Shown here piece after piece: positions 34,877 to 43,804 of a DNA stretch of 64,000 bases. Made by a program: the position numbers and the translations under genes. The DNA is from an uncultured Clostridium sp. (lineage in GTDB: Bacteria; Bacillota; Clostridia; TANB77; CAG-508). Location of the stretch: positions 50,015 to 114,014 of the forward strand of contig USCB01000002.1 in NCBI GenBank assembly GCA_900553125.1, in the 5' to 3' direction. A model generated the notes under the pieces. It searched no databases and was not told the origin of the DNA. It saw nothing but the letters and a program-made list of their open reading frames with translations. The number at the start of each line of letters is the position of its first letter. Position 1 is the stretch's first letter.

Positions 34877-36163
34877 TTATTTTTTAGGACTAATTTTCTC
34901 AAGTCCACCCATATAAGGTCTTAAAACTTCTGGAATAACAACACTACCATCAGGCCTATAATTATTTTCCATAACTGCAATCAACATTCTAGGTGGGGCA
35001 ACAACAGTGTTATTTAAAGTATGTGCATAATAATTTTCTTTTTCACCTTTAATTCTAATTCCAAGTCTACGAGCTTGTGCATCTGTTAAGTTAGAACAAC
35101 TTCCAACTTCAAAATATTTCTTTTGACGAGGAGACCAAGCTTCAACATCACATGATTTTGCTTTTAGGTCTGCTAAATCTCCACTACAACATTCCAAAGT
35201 TCTAACAGGAATATTCATACTTCTAAATAGTTCTACTGTGTATGACCACATTTTATCATACCAATTCCAACTATCTTCTGGTTCACAAACTACAATCATT
35301 TCTTGTTTTTCAAATTGATGTATTCTATATACACCACGTTCTTCTATACCATGTGCACCTTTTTCTTTTCTAAAACATGGTGAATATGATGTCATAGTAT
35401 AAGGCATTTTTGTTTTATCCAATATTTGGTCTTTAAATTTTCCTATCATTGAATGTTCAGATGTTCCAATTAAATATAAATCTTCACCTTCAATTTTGTA
35501 CATCATAGCGTCCATTTCTTCAAAACTCATAACACCAGTTACAACATTTGAACGAATCATAAATGGTGGGATGCAATATGTAAATCCTTTATTTATCATA
35601 AAATCTCTTGCATATGTAAGTACTGCAGAATGTAGTCTTGCAACATCTCCCATTAAGTAGTAAAAACCATTTCCAGCAACACGGCGAGCACTGTCTAAGT
35701 CGAGTCCTCCAAGTGATTCCATAATTTCTCCATGATATGGAATTTCATAATCTGGAACAACAGGTTCACCATATTTTTGAATTTCTACGTTTTTACTATC
35801 ATCTTCTCCGATTGGAACTGATGGGTGCATTATATTTGGTATTTTCATCATTCTAGATTTTATTTCTTCAGCAAGTTCATCTTCCAAAGCTTCATTTTTT
35901 TCAAGTTTTTCATTTATCTCTTGAACTTGTCTTTTTATTTCTTCAGCTTGCATTTTTTCGCCATTTTTCATTAGGTTTCCTATTTGATTACTTAATGTTT
36001 TTCTTTGACTACGCAAGTTATCTCCATTTAATTTTGCCTCACGATTTTTTTTGTCTAACTCAATTACTTCATCTACTAAAACTAATTTTTTATCTTGAAA
36101 TTTTTTCTTGATATTTTCTTTTACAATTTCTGGATGCTCTCTTAAAAATTTTATATCTATCAT
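34877..36163 (-). CDS. serS: Seryl-tRNA synthetase
   Basis: This class II synthetase has 428 residues, normal length, with the N-terminal long coiled-coil arm (about 25-105), motif 2 (FRKEKGAHGIEERG, RIHQFEKQEM) and motif 3. Motif 3 reads NTVVAPPRMLIAVMENN where most bacterial SerRS have G(S/T)(A/G)LAxxRxLxAxxEN, so this is a divergent type also seen in some Clostridia. AAGGACTG precedes ATG. No T-box is present. Confidence 0.94.
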   Translation of the reverse strand: MIDIKFLREHPEIVKENIKKKFQDKKLVLVDEVIELDKKNREAKLNGDNLRSQRKTLSNQIGNLMKNGEKMQAEEIKRQVQEINEKLEKNEALEDELAEEIKSRMMKIPNIMHPSVPIGEDDSKNVEIQKYGEPVVPDYEIPYHGEIMESLGGLDLDSARRVAGNGFYYLMGDVARLHSAVLTYARDFMINKGFTYCIPPFMIRSNVVTGVMSFEEMDAMMYKIEGEDLYLIGTSEHSMIGKFKDQILDKTKMPYTMTSYSPCFRKEKGAHGIEERGVYRIHQFEKQEMIVVCEPEDSWNWYDKMWSYTVELFRSMNIPVRTLECCSGDLADLKAKSCDVEAWSPRQKKYFEVGSCSNLTDAQARRLGIRIKGEKENYYAHTLNNTVVAPPRMLIAVMENNYRPDGSVVIPEVLRPYMGGLEKISPKK

Positions 36164-36189
36164 AATATCAGTCCTTTCTTAACATGGGT

Positions 36190-36218
36190 ATTATATAATA
36201 ATTATGTTTATATATCAA
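36190..36218 (-). promoter_or_regulatory. Promoter of serS
   Basis: Minus strand: TTGATA, 17 bases, TATAAT. Confidence 0.65.
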
Positions 36219-36244
36219 GCTTTTAGAGAATAAAAAATGCGATT

Positions 36245-36273
36245 TTAACATATATTATATAAAAATATGTTAA
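36245..36273. promoter_or_regulatory. Palindrome upstream of the YaaL gene
   Basis: TTAACATAT ... ATATGTTAA (9-bp perfect arms, 11 apart) 18 bases before the YaaL start. Could be an operator in the serS/yaaL divergent region, or chance in AT-rich DNA. Confidence 0.35.
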
Positions 36274-36291
36274 TTTAAGGAGATTTGGCTA

Positions 36292-36570
36292 ATGGAAAAT
36301 GAATATATAAGAGAAAAGAAAATACGAGATTTTACTGATGATGAAAGAAATAGAGAATTATTGTCTAATATTATTGATACAAGAGAAAAACTAAAAAGAG
36401 CTCATCATAATTTTGAATTTGCAGATGGAGACTTAGTTGATTATTATACTTATGAGATTAAGGCAAGTCAAGCAAAACTTGATTATTTGATTAAACTTGC
36501 TAAAGACAAGGGTTTAGTTATGAATTGCGAGATTAGAAATATGTTAGAAATGGAAAAAGATGCTGGATGA
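36292..36570 (+). CDS. DUF2508 (YaaL-like) protein
   Basis: A 92-residue helical protein. ELLSNIIDTREKLKRAHHNFEFA then LVDYYTYEIKASQAKLDYLIKLA match the DUF2508/YaaL family common near recR in Firmicutes. Function unknown. AAGGAG precedes ATG. Confidence 0.75.
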   Translation: MENEYIREKKIRDFTDDERNRELLSNIIDTREKLKRAHHNFEFADGDLVDYYTYEIKASQAKLDYLIKLAKDKGLVMNCEIRNMLEMEKDAG

Positions 36571-36616
36571 ATTTTAGATGATTTTTCGTAAAATGTGTAA
36601 AAATATATCTAAAATA

Positions 36617-36703
36617 TTTCTAAAAATGTGGTAAATTAGATTAAAATACTTTCTAAAAATGTGCAAAAACATGCTTGAAACCTTTCTAAAAATGTGGTAA
36701 AAT
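36617..36703 (+). repeat. Three direct repeats with 33-bp period and promoter
   Basis: TTTCTAAAAATGTG begins at 36617, 36650 and 36683. The third copy forms the spacer of a promoter: TTGAAA (36675), 17 bases, extended -10 TGGTAAAAT (to 36703). Confidence 0.65.
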
Positions 36704-36724
36704 GTAAACAAGGGGGCGAATTAG

Positions 36725-38071
36725 ATGGAGAGATTAAAAAGAAAAATTGATAAATATCTACTTGAATGGAAAAAAAATAATGATAAATTACCTCTAATAA
36801 TAAAGGGTGCAAGGCAAATAGGAAAAACAAATGCAATAAGAAATTTTGGAAAAAATAATTACAAAACATTTGTAGAAATAAATTTTGCATTTATGCCACA
36901 ATTTAAAACCATATTTGAAAATGGATTTGAGGTTGATAATATAATAAAAAATATAACATTAAAAATGCCAGACCTAGTATTGAATGAATATAACACACTG
37001 ATATTCTTCGATGAAATGCAAGAATGTGTAAGTACAGCAACATCGCTTAAAGCATTTAGAGAAGATGGCAGATATGATGTTATATGTTCAGGTTCTTTAA
37101 TGGGAATAAACTATAATGAAATAGAGTCAAACAGCGTAGGAAATAAAGAAGACTATATAATGAAATCATTGGATTTTGAAGAGTTCCTATGGGCTAAAGG
37201 TTACAAAGAAGAGCAAATCGAAGACTTATACAAAAATATGATAGAACTAAAACCACTAAGTAACACTCAATACGAAGTAATGATGTCAAATTTTAAAGAT
37301 TATATGATAGTTGGAGGAATGCCAGCAATAGTAAGTCATTTTGTGAAAAATAAGAATTTTAGTGGGATTTTAAAAATGCAACAACAAATTTTGATAGACT
37401 ACGAAGAAGATATAACAAAATATGCAGGAGGATTGGACAAAACAAAAATATTGAATTGTTATAAAAAAGTTCCAGTATTTTTAGGAAATGAAAACAAAAA
37501 ATTTCAAATATCAAAAATAGCAAATGGTGCAAGAAGCAGAGATTATGTTGGTGTTATAGATTGGCTTGCAAATGCTGGAATTGTAAATGTATGTTATGCA
37601 ATGCAAACACCAAGTCTGCCATTAAAAGGTAACTTCAATCCAGATAATTACAGATTATATTTTGCAGATACTGGTTTACTTATAGGTTCATTAGATGAAG
37701 AAGTTCAGGAAGATTTAAGAAATAATGAAAATATGAATACATATAAAGGTGCTTTATATGAAAATGTAGTTGGAGATATGTTGGTAAAAGAGGGATATGA
37801 TTTATATTTTTATAAAGAGGATAGTAAAAAAGTAGAGATGGATTTTATGATAAGAGATATCAATTCATTAATTCCGGTTGAAGTAAAGGCAAATGATAAT
37901 GCAACAAATTCTCTTAATAATTTGATTAATGGAAAAAGTTATGATGATATAAAATATGGAATTAAATTGTGTAATAAAAACATTGGATTTAATGGCAAAT
38001 TTTATACTTTCCCTTATTTTATGACTTTTTTGCTTAAGAGGTTTTTGAGAGAGAAAAAAATTGCAGGTTAA
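36725..38071 (+). CDS. AAA-family ATPase with DUF4143 nuclease-like C terminus
   Basis: A 448-residue protein. The N-terminal AAA_14-type ATPase has IKGARQIGKTN (Walker A, near 25) and TLIFFDEMQEC (Walker B, near 97) and the GSLMG sensor; the C-terminal DUF4143 part ends in a PD-(D/E)XK-like VEMDFMIRD ... IPVEVKA. These widespread genes are of unproven function and are often singletons. GGGGGCG precedes the start. Three 33-bp direct repeats lie upstream. Confidence 0.88.
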   Translation: MERLKRKIDKYLLEWKKNNDKLPLIIKGARQIGKTNAIRNFGKNNYKTFVEINFAFMPQFKTIFENGFEVDNIIKNITLKMPDLVLNEYNTLIFFDEMQECVSTATSLKAFREDGRYDVICSGSLMGINYNEIESNSVGNKEDYIMKSLDFEEFLWAKGYKEEQIEDLYKNMIELKPLSNTQYEVMMSNFKDYMIVGGMPAIVSHFVKNKNFSGILKMQQQILIDYEEDITKYAGGLDKTKILNCYKKVPVFLGNENKKFQISKIANGARSRDYVGVIDWLANAGIVNVCYAMQTPSLPLKGNFNPDNYRLYFADTGLLIGSLDEEVQEDLRNNENMNTYKGALYENVVGDMLVKEGYDLYFYKEDSKKVEMDFMIRDINSLIPVEVKANDNATNSLNNLINGKSYDDIKYGIKLCNKNIGFNGKFYTFPYFMTFLLKRFLREKKIAG

Positions 38072-38081
38072 ATTTAATTAT

Positions 38082-38120
38082 AAAAACAGGCTATGACTGA
38101 ATTTAAGTAGCTTGTTTTTA
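38082..38120 (+). terminator. Terminator of the DUF4143 ATPase gene
   Basis: AAAAACAGGCTA / TAGCTTGTTTTT with one G-T pair. Confidence 0.65.
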
Positions 38121-38130
38121 AAAAAATTTC

Positions 38131-38159
38131 TTGCTTTTTTTCAAAAAATACATTAAAAT
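38131..38159 (+). promoter_or_regulatory. Promoter of radA
   Basis: TTGCTT, 17 bases, TAAAAT (38154-38159). Confidence 0.45.
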
Positions 38160-38189
38160 AAACATACTAAAAAAATCGGAGGAAAACAA

Positions 38190-39557
38190 ATGGCAAAAGC
38201 ACCAAAAACAGTATTTGTATGTAATGAATGTGGCTATGAAAGTGCAAAATGGATGGGAAAATGTCCAGCATGTAACAGTTGGAACACATTCTTTGAACAA
38301 AAAATAGAAAAAATAACAGAAAATGGAGTAAAAATATCAAAAGAAAGAAACACACCAAAAGCTTTAAACACATATAAAGGAGAAGAAGTTGCAAGAACAT
38401 CAACAGGATTTGGAGAACTAGATAGAGTACTAGGTGGTGGAATAGTAAAAGGTTCATTAATCCTACTTGGAGGAGAGCCAGGAATAGGAAAATCAACATT
38501 AATCTTACAACTATGTAACAAAATACATGGAGAAGGAAAAGTACTATATGTATCAGGAGAAGAATCGGCAGAACAAATAAAGCTGAGAGCAGATAGACTT
38601 AGGATAGACAATGATGACATAATGTTTTTAGGAGAAACAGATATATCAATAATAAATGAAAATATAGAAGAGCTGCAGCCCAAACTTGTAATAATAGACT
38701 CAATCCAAACAATGTATTCAGACGAGCTATCGGCAGCTGCAGGAAGTGTAAGTCAAGTAAGAGAAATAACATCTCAAATAATGAGAATGTGTAAATCAAA
38801 GGGAATAACAACAATCATAATAGGTCATGTAACAAAAGATGGAACAATAGCAGGACCAAGAGTTTTGGAGCATATGGTAGACACTGTTTTATACCTAGAA
38901 GGAGAAAGATATTTTTCATATAGAATTCTAAGAGGAGTAAAAAACAGATTTGGTTCAACAAATGAAATCGGAATGTTTGAGATGAAAGGAGAGGGGCTAG
39001 TAGAAATTACAAACCCATCGCAAATTCTTATTTCAGAAAGAGATGACAACCCATCAGGTTCAGCAATAGTTGCAAGTATAGAGGGAACAAGACCTATGCT
39101 TATTGAACTTCAAGCATTAACAACACTTAGCGTATTTGGAATACCAAAAAGAACTGCAAATGGTTTAGACTATAATAGGCTTGCAGTATTAATTGCAGTA
39201 CTAGAAAAAAGAGCAAACTTAAATATTGGTGGTCAAGATATATATGTAAATGTAGTTAGTGGAATGAAACTAAATGAGCCATCAATAGATTTAGGAGTAC
39301 TTTGTGTATGTGCATCAAGTTTTAAAAATGTACCTATCCCTAAAGATACCGTAATAATGGGAGAAGTTGGTTTAACAGGTGAAGTTAGAAGAATTAATAT
39401 GATTGAAAAGAGGCTAAAAGAGGCTGAGAAAATGGGATTTAAGAGATGCATAATTCCTGAAAATAATAAGAAATATTTGGAAGAAAAGTATAAAATGGAA
39501 ATTGTTGGTGTTAAAGATGTAAGAGAGGCTTTGAGAGTTTTAAATATTAAGGGGTAA
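38190..39557 (+). CDS. radA: DNA repair protein RadA
   Basis: A 455-residue branch-migration ATPase of recombination. It has an N-terminal zinc finger (CNECGY ... CPACNSW), Walker A GGEPGIGKS (near 95), the RadA-specific KNRFG motif (near 252) and a C-terminal Lon-protease-like domain. GGAGG precedes ATG. ComFC and a KAP-type ATPase follow on the same strand. Confidence 0.95.
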   Translation: MAKAPKTVFVCNECGYESAKWMGKCPACNSWNTFFEQKIEKITENGVKISKERNTPKALNTYKGEEVARTSTGFGELDRVLGGGIVKGSLILLGGEPGIGKSTLILQLCNKIHGEGKVLYVSGEESAEQIKLRADRLRIDNDDIMFLGETDISIINENIEELQPKLVIIDSIQTMYSDELSAAAGSVSQVREITSQIMRMCKSKGITTIIIGHVTKDGTIAGPRVLEHMVDTVLYLEGERYFSYRILRGVKNRFGSTNEIGMFEMKGEGLVEITNPSQILISERDDNPSGSAIVASIEGTRPMLIELQALTTLSVFGIPKRTANGLDYNRLAVLIAVLEKRANLNIGGQDIYVNVVSGMKLNEPSIDLGVLCVCASSFKNVPIPKDTVIMGEVGLTGEVRRINMIEKRLKEAEKMGFKRCIIPENNKKYLEEKYKMEIVGVKDVREALRVLNIKG

Positions 39558-39562
39558 ATTTT

Positions 39563-39629
39563 GTCCCATTGGGACCGGGTCTTTTTGGGACATTTTTCTG
39601 AAAAGGAACCGTCCCTAATCAGAAAAAAA
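39563..39629. repeat. Compound palindromic repeat after radA
   Basis: Two hairpins: GTCCCATTGGGACCGGGTC...TGGGAC (39563-39591) and TTTTTCTGA ... TCAGAAAAA enclosing GGAACCGTCCC (39593-39629). Both carry the dispersed core; the right one ends six bases or so before comFC. Confidence 0.7.
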
Positions 39630-39640
39630 GGAGGCACAAA

Positions 39641-40282
39641 ATAAAAGAACAACTATTAAACCTAATATACCCAAAAGTATGTGGAATATGTGGAAAAGGA
39701 AAAGCCACATACCTATGCAAGAAATGTGAAAACAAACTAAAAACAATAGCAATATTTGGAAAAGATGAATATATGTGTAAGCACTTTGAAAATCACTACT
39801 ATATTTTCAAATATGATAATTTAATAAGAAAATTAATAATCGACTATAAATTTAATGAAAAACCATATTTATACAGAAGTTTTTTAGAATTTTTAAATAA
39901 TTATCAAAAAGAATATATACAATTTAAAATTTATGATATAATAATACCGGTTCCGATAAGTAAAAAAAGAAAAAAAGAAAGAGGATATAATCAAAGTCTT
40001 CTAATAGCTAGGAAAATATCATCAAAAGAAAAAATAAAATTGGGAGATAAAGTCATATCAAAAGTAAAAAATAATAATACACAAAGCAAATTAAATAAAG
40101 AAGAAAGAGCCGAAAATGTAAAAAATGTGTATAAAATAACCAAGGATAAAGAAATAATAAATAAAAATATATTATTAATAGATGATATATATACAACAGG
40201 AGCAACTTTAAATGAATGTAGTAGAATGCTAAAACAAGCAGGAGCTAAAAAGATTGATGTGTTAACAATTGCAAAAGATTAA
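39641..40282 (+). CDS. comFC: ComFC-like phosphoribosyltransferase with apparent ATA start
   Basis: A ComF-family protein (DNA uptake/recombination related). The zinc-finger part (YPKVCGICGKGKATYLCKKC) lies upstream of the first ATG in the frame (39773), so the ATG cannot be the true start. The frame opens at ATA 39641, exactly six bases after AAGGAGG, and gives the usual xKEQLLNLIYPK beginning. The C-terminal phosphoribosyltransferase has KERGYNQS and ILLIDDIYTTGATL. The protein is 213 residues from ATA. ATA initiation is rare; a lost ATG is the alternative. Confidence 0.85.
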   Translation: MKEQLLNLIYPKVCGICGKGKATYLCKKCENKLKTIAIFGKDEYMCKHFENHYYIFKYDNLIRKLIIDYKFNEKPYLYRSFLEFLNNYQKEYIQFKIYDIIIPVPISKKRKKERGYNQSLLIARKISSKEKIKLGDKVISKVKNNNTQSKLNKEERAENVKNVYKITKDKEIINKNILLIDDIYTTGATLNECSRMLKQAGAKKIDVLTIAKD

Positions 40283-40295
40283 GGAGGAGGATTAA

Positions 40296-42242
40296 ATGGA
40301 TGATTTAATAGAAAGCATATTAGACTATGTACGTTCAGATTACACAGACTATGCAATAATGATAAATGGAGAGTGGGGTTCAGGAAAGACATACTTTTGG
40401 AATAATCAAGTAAAGAAAAAAATCGAATCATTAAAACTAAACGGAAAGAAATTTACGACAATATATATGTCTTTATATGGAATTTCTAACCTTGAAGAAA
40501 TAAGTAAAAAAATATTTATGGAAACTTCTCAGCTTATGGATAGAAATTTGAGAAAGTATATGAATTCAAATGGACAAACTACTATTCCGGAATATGCAAA
40601 AACTGGAATTGATATGGCAAATTTCTTTGGCAATACTTCTAATGGTGGAAAATTAGATTATGAAGAATTTTTCTCAACAGATGACAAGGTTTTATGTTTT
40701 GACGACCTAGAAAGAGCGAATGTTGATGTTATAGATATATTAGGATATATAAACAACTTTGTTGAACATGACCACATAAAAACAATAATAATATGTAATG
40801 AAAAAGAATTATCTACAAAAATAAAAAATAGTAACCTTGAAATGAAAACATTTATTGCAACATATCTTTTAGATAAGCAAGGTGAACTTAATAAATCTGA
40901 TAAACCAATGGTTGAAAAAATACAAGAAAAAATAGAGCATGTATTTGATAAAGCAATAGACTATGAAAGAATAAAAGAAAAGCTTGTTGGTGAAACTTTT
41001 GAATATGCACCACAATTTGATTATATAATAAATGGAATTCTTATGAGATTTGAATCCAATAGAGAATTAATAAGATTTTTAAGAGAAAACACAGAATTAA
41101 TAATAAGTACATTTAAAAAAAGTGGAACAAGAAATTTGCGTATATTAAAACATGCATTAAATGATTTTAGTAAAATTTATGAAGAAGTAAATAAATTTTT
41201 CCCAAATACAAACAACAGAGTAATGCAAACGATGCTAATATTTACAATAGCAGTTTCATTTGAAATAAAAGCAGGAAAAATAACAAAAGAGAAATTTAAA
41301 AATATTCAAAATAATGAAGAATATAAATCGATTTTGGTATCTTCAAGAGTATTAATGGACAATAGACAATTTTATATAAAAGAATTTGACGGAAATTATT
41401 ACTATAATTTTAAGACAGATTATAGATTTTTTAAGTTTATCGAATATTATGTTAGAACAAGAATTTTTGATATGAAACTATTTAAAACAGAAATGGAAGA
41501 TGTTAATGCAAGTCCAAAATCAAAGAAACTTCCAGCATATAAAAAAATACTTGTTGAAGAATATTGGAAAATTCAGGATGAAAAATTTAGTGGTGTTGTA
41601 GATGAGGTACTAAATGAAGTTAAAAATGGAGAAATTGAATTAATAGATATTGTAAAATTATTTGAATATTTTGTCTATTTTTCAAAAAGTAAATTGATTT
41701 TAAATGATATACAAACATTAAAAACAGTTTTTCTAAATGGAATGAGTTTATCTTCTCTTCATTCGAAATATTGTCCAAATGTTGATGAAGAGCTTGGAAA
41801 AGTTAATATTAGAGATGAGGGAGAATACTCGAATGATGAAGTAAAAGAAATTTTAACAAGATTTAACGAATTAAATGAACAATTATTAGAAAAAGAATAT
41901 AAAGAAAAGGCTGATGAGATATTTAAATGTATCCCAATGAAAATGGAACAATTTTATGAAAGGTTTGATAAAGAATGTACAAATATTCCTATACTAAAAT
42001 ATTATGATTCTTTTCAAGTTTTCCAAAGAATTTCATGTGCAAGTAATGAGGATATAGTAGCTATTAAGGAGAAAATTGTAAAAAGAGCAAAAGAAAATGC
42101 TGACATATTAAATCAAGAAAGAGAGAATTTGATAAAACTTAAGAGATTGATGGATGCTTATATTAGTGGAAAAGATATAACTATAAAAGTGGTATTGTTA
42201 AAAGAATTTTCGAAAGAACTAGGACAAATTTTGGAAGTTTAA
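40296..42242 (+). CDS. KAP-family P-loop NTPase
   Basis: A 648-residue STAND/KAP-type ATPase: Walker A NGEWGSGKTYFW near residue 28, Walker B VLCFDDLERA near 133, followed by YINNFVEHDHIKTIIICNE. The remaining 450 residues are helical with no other recognised motif. KAP NTPases include phage-exclusion proteins such as PifA and uncharacterised relatives. It follows comFC by 13 bases with AAGGAGGAGG and has its own terminator. A defence role is possible but not shown. Confidence 0.8.
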   Translation: MDDLIESILDYVRSDYTDYAIMINGEWGSGKTYFWNNQVKKKIESLKLNGKKFTTIYMSLYGISNLEEISKKIFMETSQLMDRNLRKYMNSNGQTTIPEYAKTGIDMANFFGNTSNGGKLDYEEFFSTDDKVLCFDDLERANVDVIDILGYINNFVEHDHIKTIIICNEKELSTKIKNSNLEMKTFIATYLLDKQGELNKSDKPMVEKIQEKIEHVFDKAIDYERIKEKLVGETFEYAPQFDYIINGILMRFESNRELIRFLRENTELIISTFKKSGTRNLRILKHALNDFSKIYEEVNKFFPNTNNRVMQTMLIFTIAVSFEIKAGKITKEKFKNIQNNEEYKSILVSSRVLMDNRQFYIKEFDGNYYYNFKTDYRFFKFIEYYVRTRIFDMKLFKTEMEDVNASPKSKKLPAYKKILVEEYWKIQDEKFSGVVDEVLNEVKNGEIELIDIVKLFEYFVYFSKSKLILNDIQTLKTVFLNGMSLSSLHSKYCPNVDEELGKVNIRDEGEYSNDEVKEILTRFNELNEQLLEKEYKEKADEIFKCIPMKMEQFYERFDKECTNIPILKYYDSFQVFQRISCASNEDIVAIKEKIVKRAKENADILNQERENLIKLKRLMDAYISGKDITIKVVLLKEFSKELGQILEV

Positions 42243-42248
42243 AAAATA

Positions 42249-42286
42249 AAAAATGCTATTGTGGTAGAACCATAATAGCATTTTTT
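42249..42286 (+). terminator. Terminator of the KAP NTPase gene
   Basis: AAAAATGCTATTGTGGT / ACCATAATAGCATTTTT with one wobble, loop AGA, then T-run. Confidence 0.8.
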
Positions 42287-42303
42287 GCACGAACTTTATA
42301 AAA

Positions 42304-42342
42304 CTTTCATAAAATATAACAGAAAATAAAATTTTATGAAAG
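42304..42342 (+). promoter_or_regulatory. Leader hairpin that covers the murA ribosome site
   Basis: CTTTCATAAAAT and ATTTTATGAAAG are exact complements, 15 bases apart. GAAAGG, the ribosome site of murA, is in the right arm, so folding would hide it. Confidence 0.45.
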
Positions 42343-42355
42343 GAAAAAGAAAAAA

Positions 42356-43609
42356 ATGTCAAATTACATAATAGAGGGAGGCAAAAAATTATACGGAGAA
42401 ACATATGCCTCAGGTTCAAAAAATGCATCACTTCCGATAATGGCAGCTAGTGTATTAAATAGGGGAATAACCAAATTATATAATGTTCCCAATATCCATG
42501 ATACGCAAATGATGATAGAAATATTAAAAAACATAGGATGCAAAGTAAAGAAAAATCAAAATAAGGTAGTAATAGATTCTAGAAATGTAAACAAATTTGA
42601 AATACCTGAACATTTAATGAGGCAAATGCGTTCGTCGGTTATATTTGCAGGTGCGATTTTGGGAAGGTATAAAAAAGTGATATTTTCGTATCCGGGTGGA
42701 TGTGATATCGGTTCAAGACCTATAGATTTACACTTAAAAGGCTTTGAAAAGCTTGGAGCAACAATAAATCAAGATTTTGGAAAAATAATATGTGAAACCG
42801 AAAAGATAACTCCAAAAGAAATAAATCTAGATTTTCCAAGTGTAGGAGCAACAGAAAATATAATGCTTGCATCTGTTTTGTCAGATGGAGAAACAGAAAT
42901 AATAAATGCAGCAATGGAGCCTGAAATTGTAGATTTACAAAATTTCCTAAATAAGATGGGAGCAAAAATAGAAGGAGCAGGAAGTAATGTTATAAAAATA
43001 CAAGGTGTAAAAAATCTAAAAGATGTAAGTTATAACATTATGCCAGATAGAATAGAAATAGGAACATTATTATGTGCAGCAGCAATCACAGGTGGAGAAA
43101 TAACTATAAAGAAAGTAAATGCATCTCACATAGCCCCATTATTAAATAAGCTAACAGAGGCAGGTTGTATTATTAAATTAAAAGAAAATGAGATAAAATT
43201 AAAAGCACCTAAAAAATTAAAATCTATTGATGTAAAAACGATGCCATATCCAGGTTTCCCAACAGATATGCAAGCAATCATTGGAGCAGTAGTAAGCATA
43301 GCGTCTGGAACGTCAATCATTGTTGAAAATATATTTGAAAATAGATATAAATATATAAATGAATTGCAAAAAATGGGAGCAAAAATAAATATAGAAGGAA
43401 AAACAGCTATTATAAAAGGTGTAAAAAAATTGTATGGCACGAAAGTTCAAGCGACTGATTTAAGAGGAGGAGCAAGTTTGGTATTAGCAGGGTTAGTTGC
43501 TAAGGGTACAACTAATGTTGAAAATATTGAATATATTCTAAGAGGTTATGAAAATTTACATGAAAAGCTTAAAAATTTAGGGGCAGAAATTTATATGGTT
43601 AGGGACTGA
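42356..43609 (+). CDS. murA: UDP-N-acetylglucosamine 1-carboxyvinyltransferase
   Basis: MurA transfers enolpyruvyl from phosphoenolpyruvate to UDP-GlcNAc, the first committed step of peptidoglycan synthesis. The 417-residue protein has SGSKNASLP (substrate-binding lysine, near residue 20) and PGGCDIGSRPIDLH with the catalytic cysteine near 115. It also has an R...ENRY region near 330. A terminator follows at 43632. Its ribosome site lies in a possible hairpin. Confidence 0.95.
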   Translation: MSNYIIEGGKKLYGETYASGSKNASLPIMAASVLNRGITKLYNVPNIHDTQMMIEILKNIGCKVKKNQNKVVIDSRNVNKFEIPEHLMRQMRSSVIFAGAILGRYKKVIFSYPGGCDIGSRPIDLHLKGFEKLGATINQDFGKIICETEKITPKEINLDFPSVGATENIMLASVLSDGETEIINAAMEPEIVDLQNFLNKMGAKIEGAGSNVIKIQGVKNLKDVSYNIMPDRIEIGTLLCAAAITGGEITIKKVNASHIAPLLNKLTEAGCIIKLKENEIKLKAPKKLKSIDVKTMPYPGFPTDMQAIIGAVVSIASGTSIIVENIFENRYKYINELQKMGAKINIEGKTAIIKGVKKLYGTKVQATDLRGGASLVLAGLVAKGTTNVENIEYILRGYENLHEKLKNLGAEIYMVRD

Positions 43610-43631
43610 TGGAGAAGAAATTTTTCTAATG

Positions 43632-43672
43632 TAATTTGCAATAATGTTTTATTGCAAATTATATTTTTTTTT
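43632..43672 (+). terminator. Terminator of murA
   Basis: TAATTTGCAATAA / TTATTGCAAATTA, four-base loop, then TATTTTTTTTTT. Confidence 0.85.
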
Positions 43673-43804
43673 GCGGATTAATTGAAAAAAATAAATAAAT
43701 ATGATATAAACATTAAAGAATAAATTAAAACAATTAGCAACAGAAGTTACAATAGTCAATTATCAAGAAAAAGTTGCATAAATTAAAAAGAAAAGAGGAA
43801 AAAA

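Noticed and set aside
36617..36703. CRISPR array from regular 33-bp repeats
   Set aside because: Only a 14-base repeat, three copies, short spacers and no cas genes.
43690..43782. Short frame ...KQLATEVTIVNYQEKVA before cmk
   Set aside because: No start codon or ribosome site and no recognisable family.
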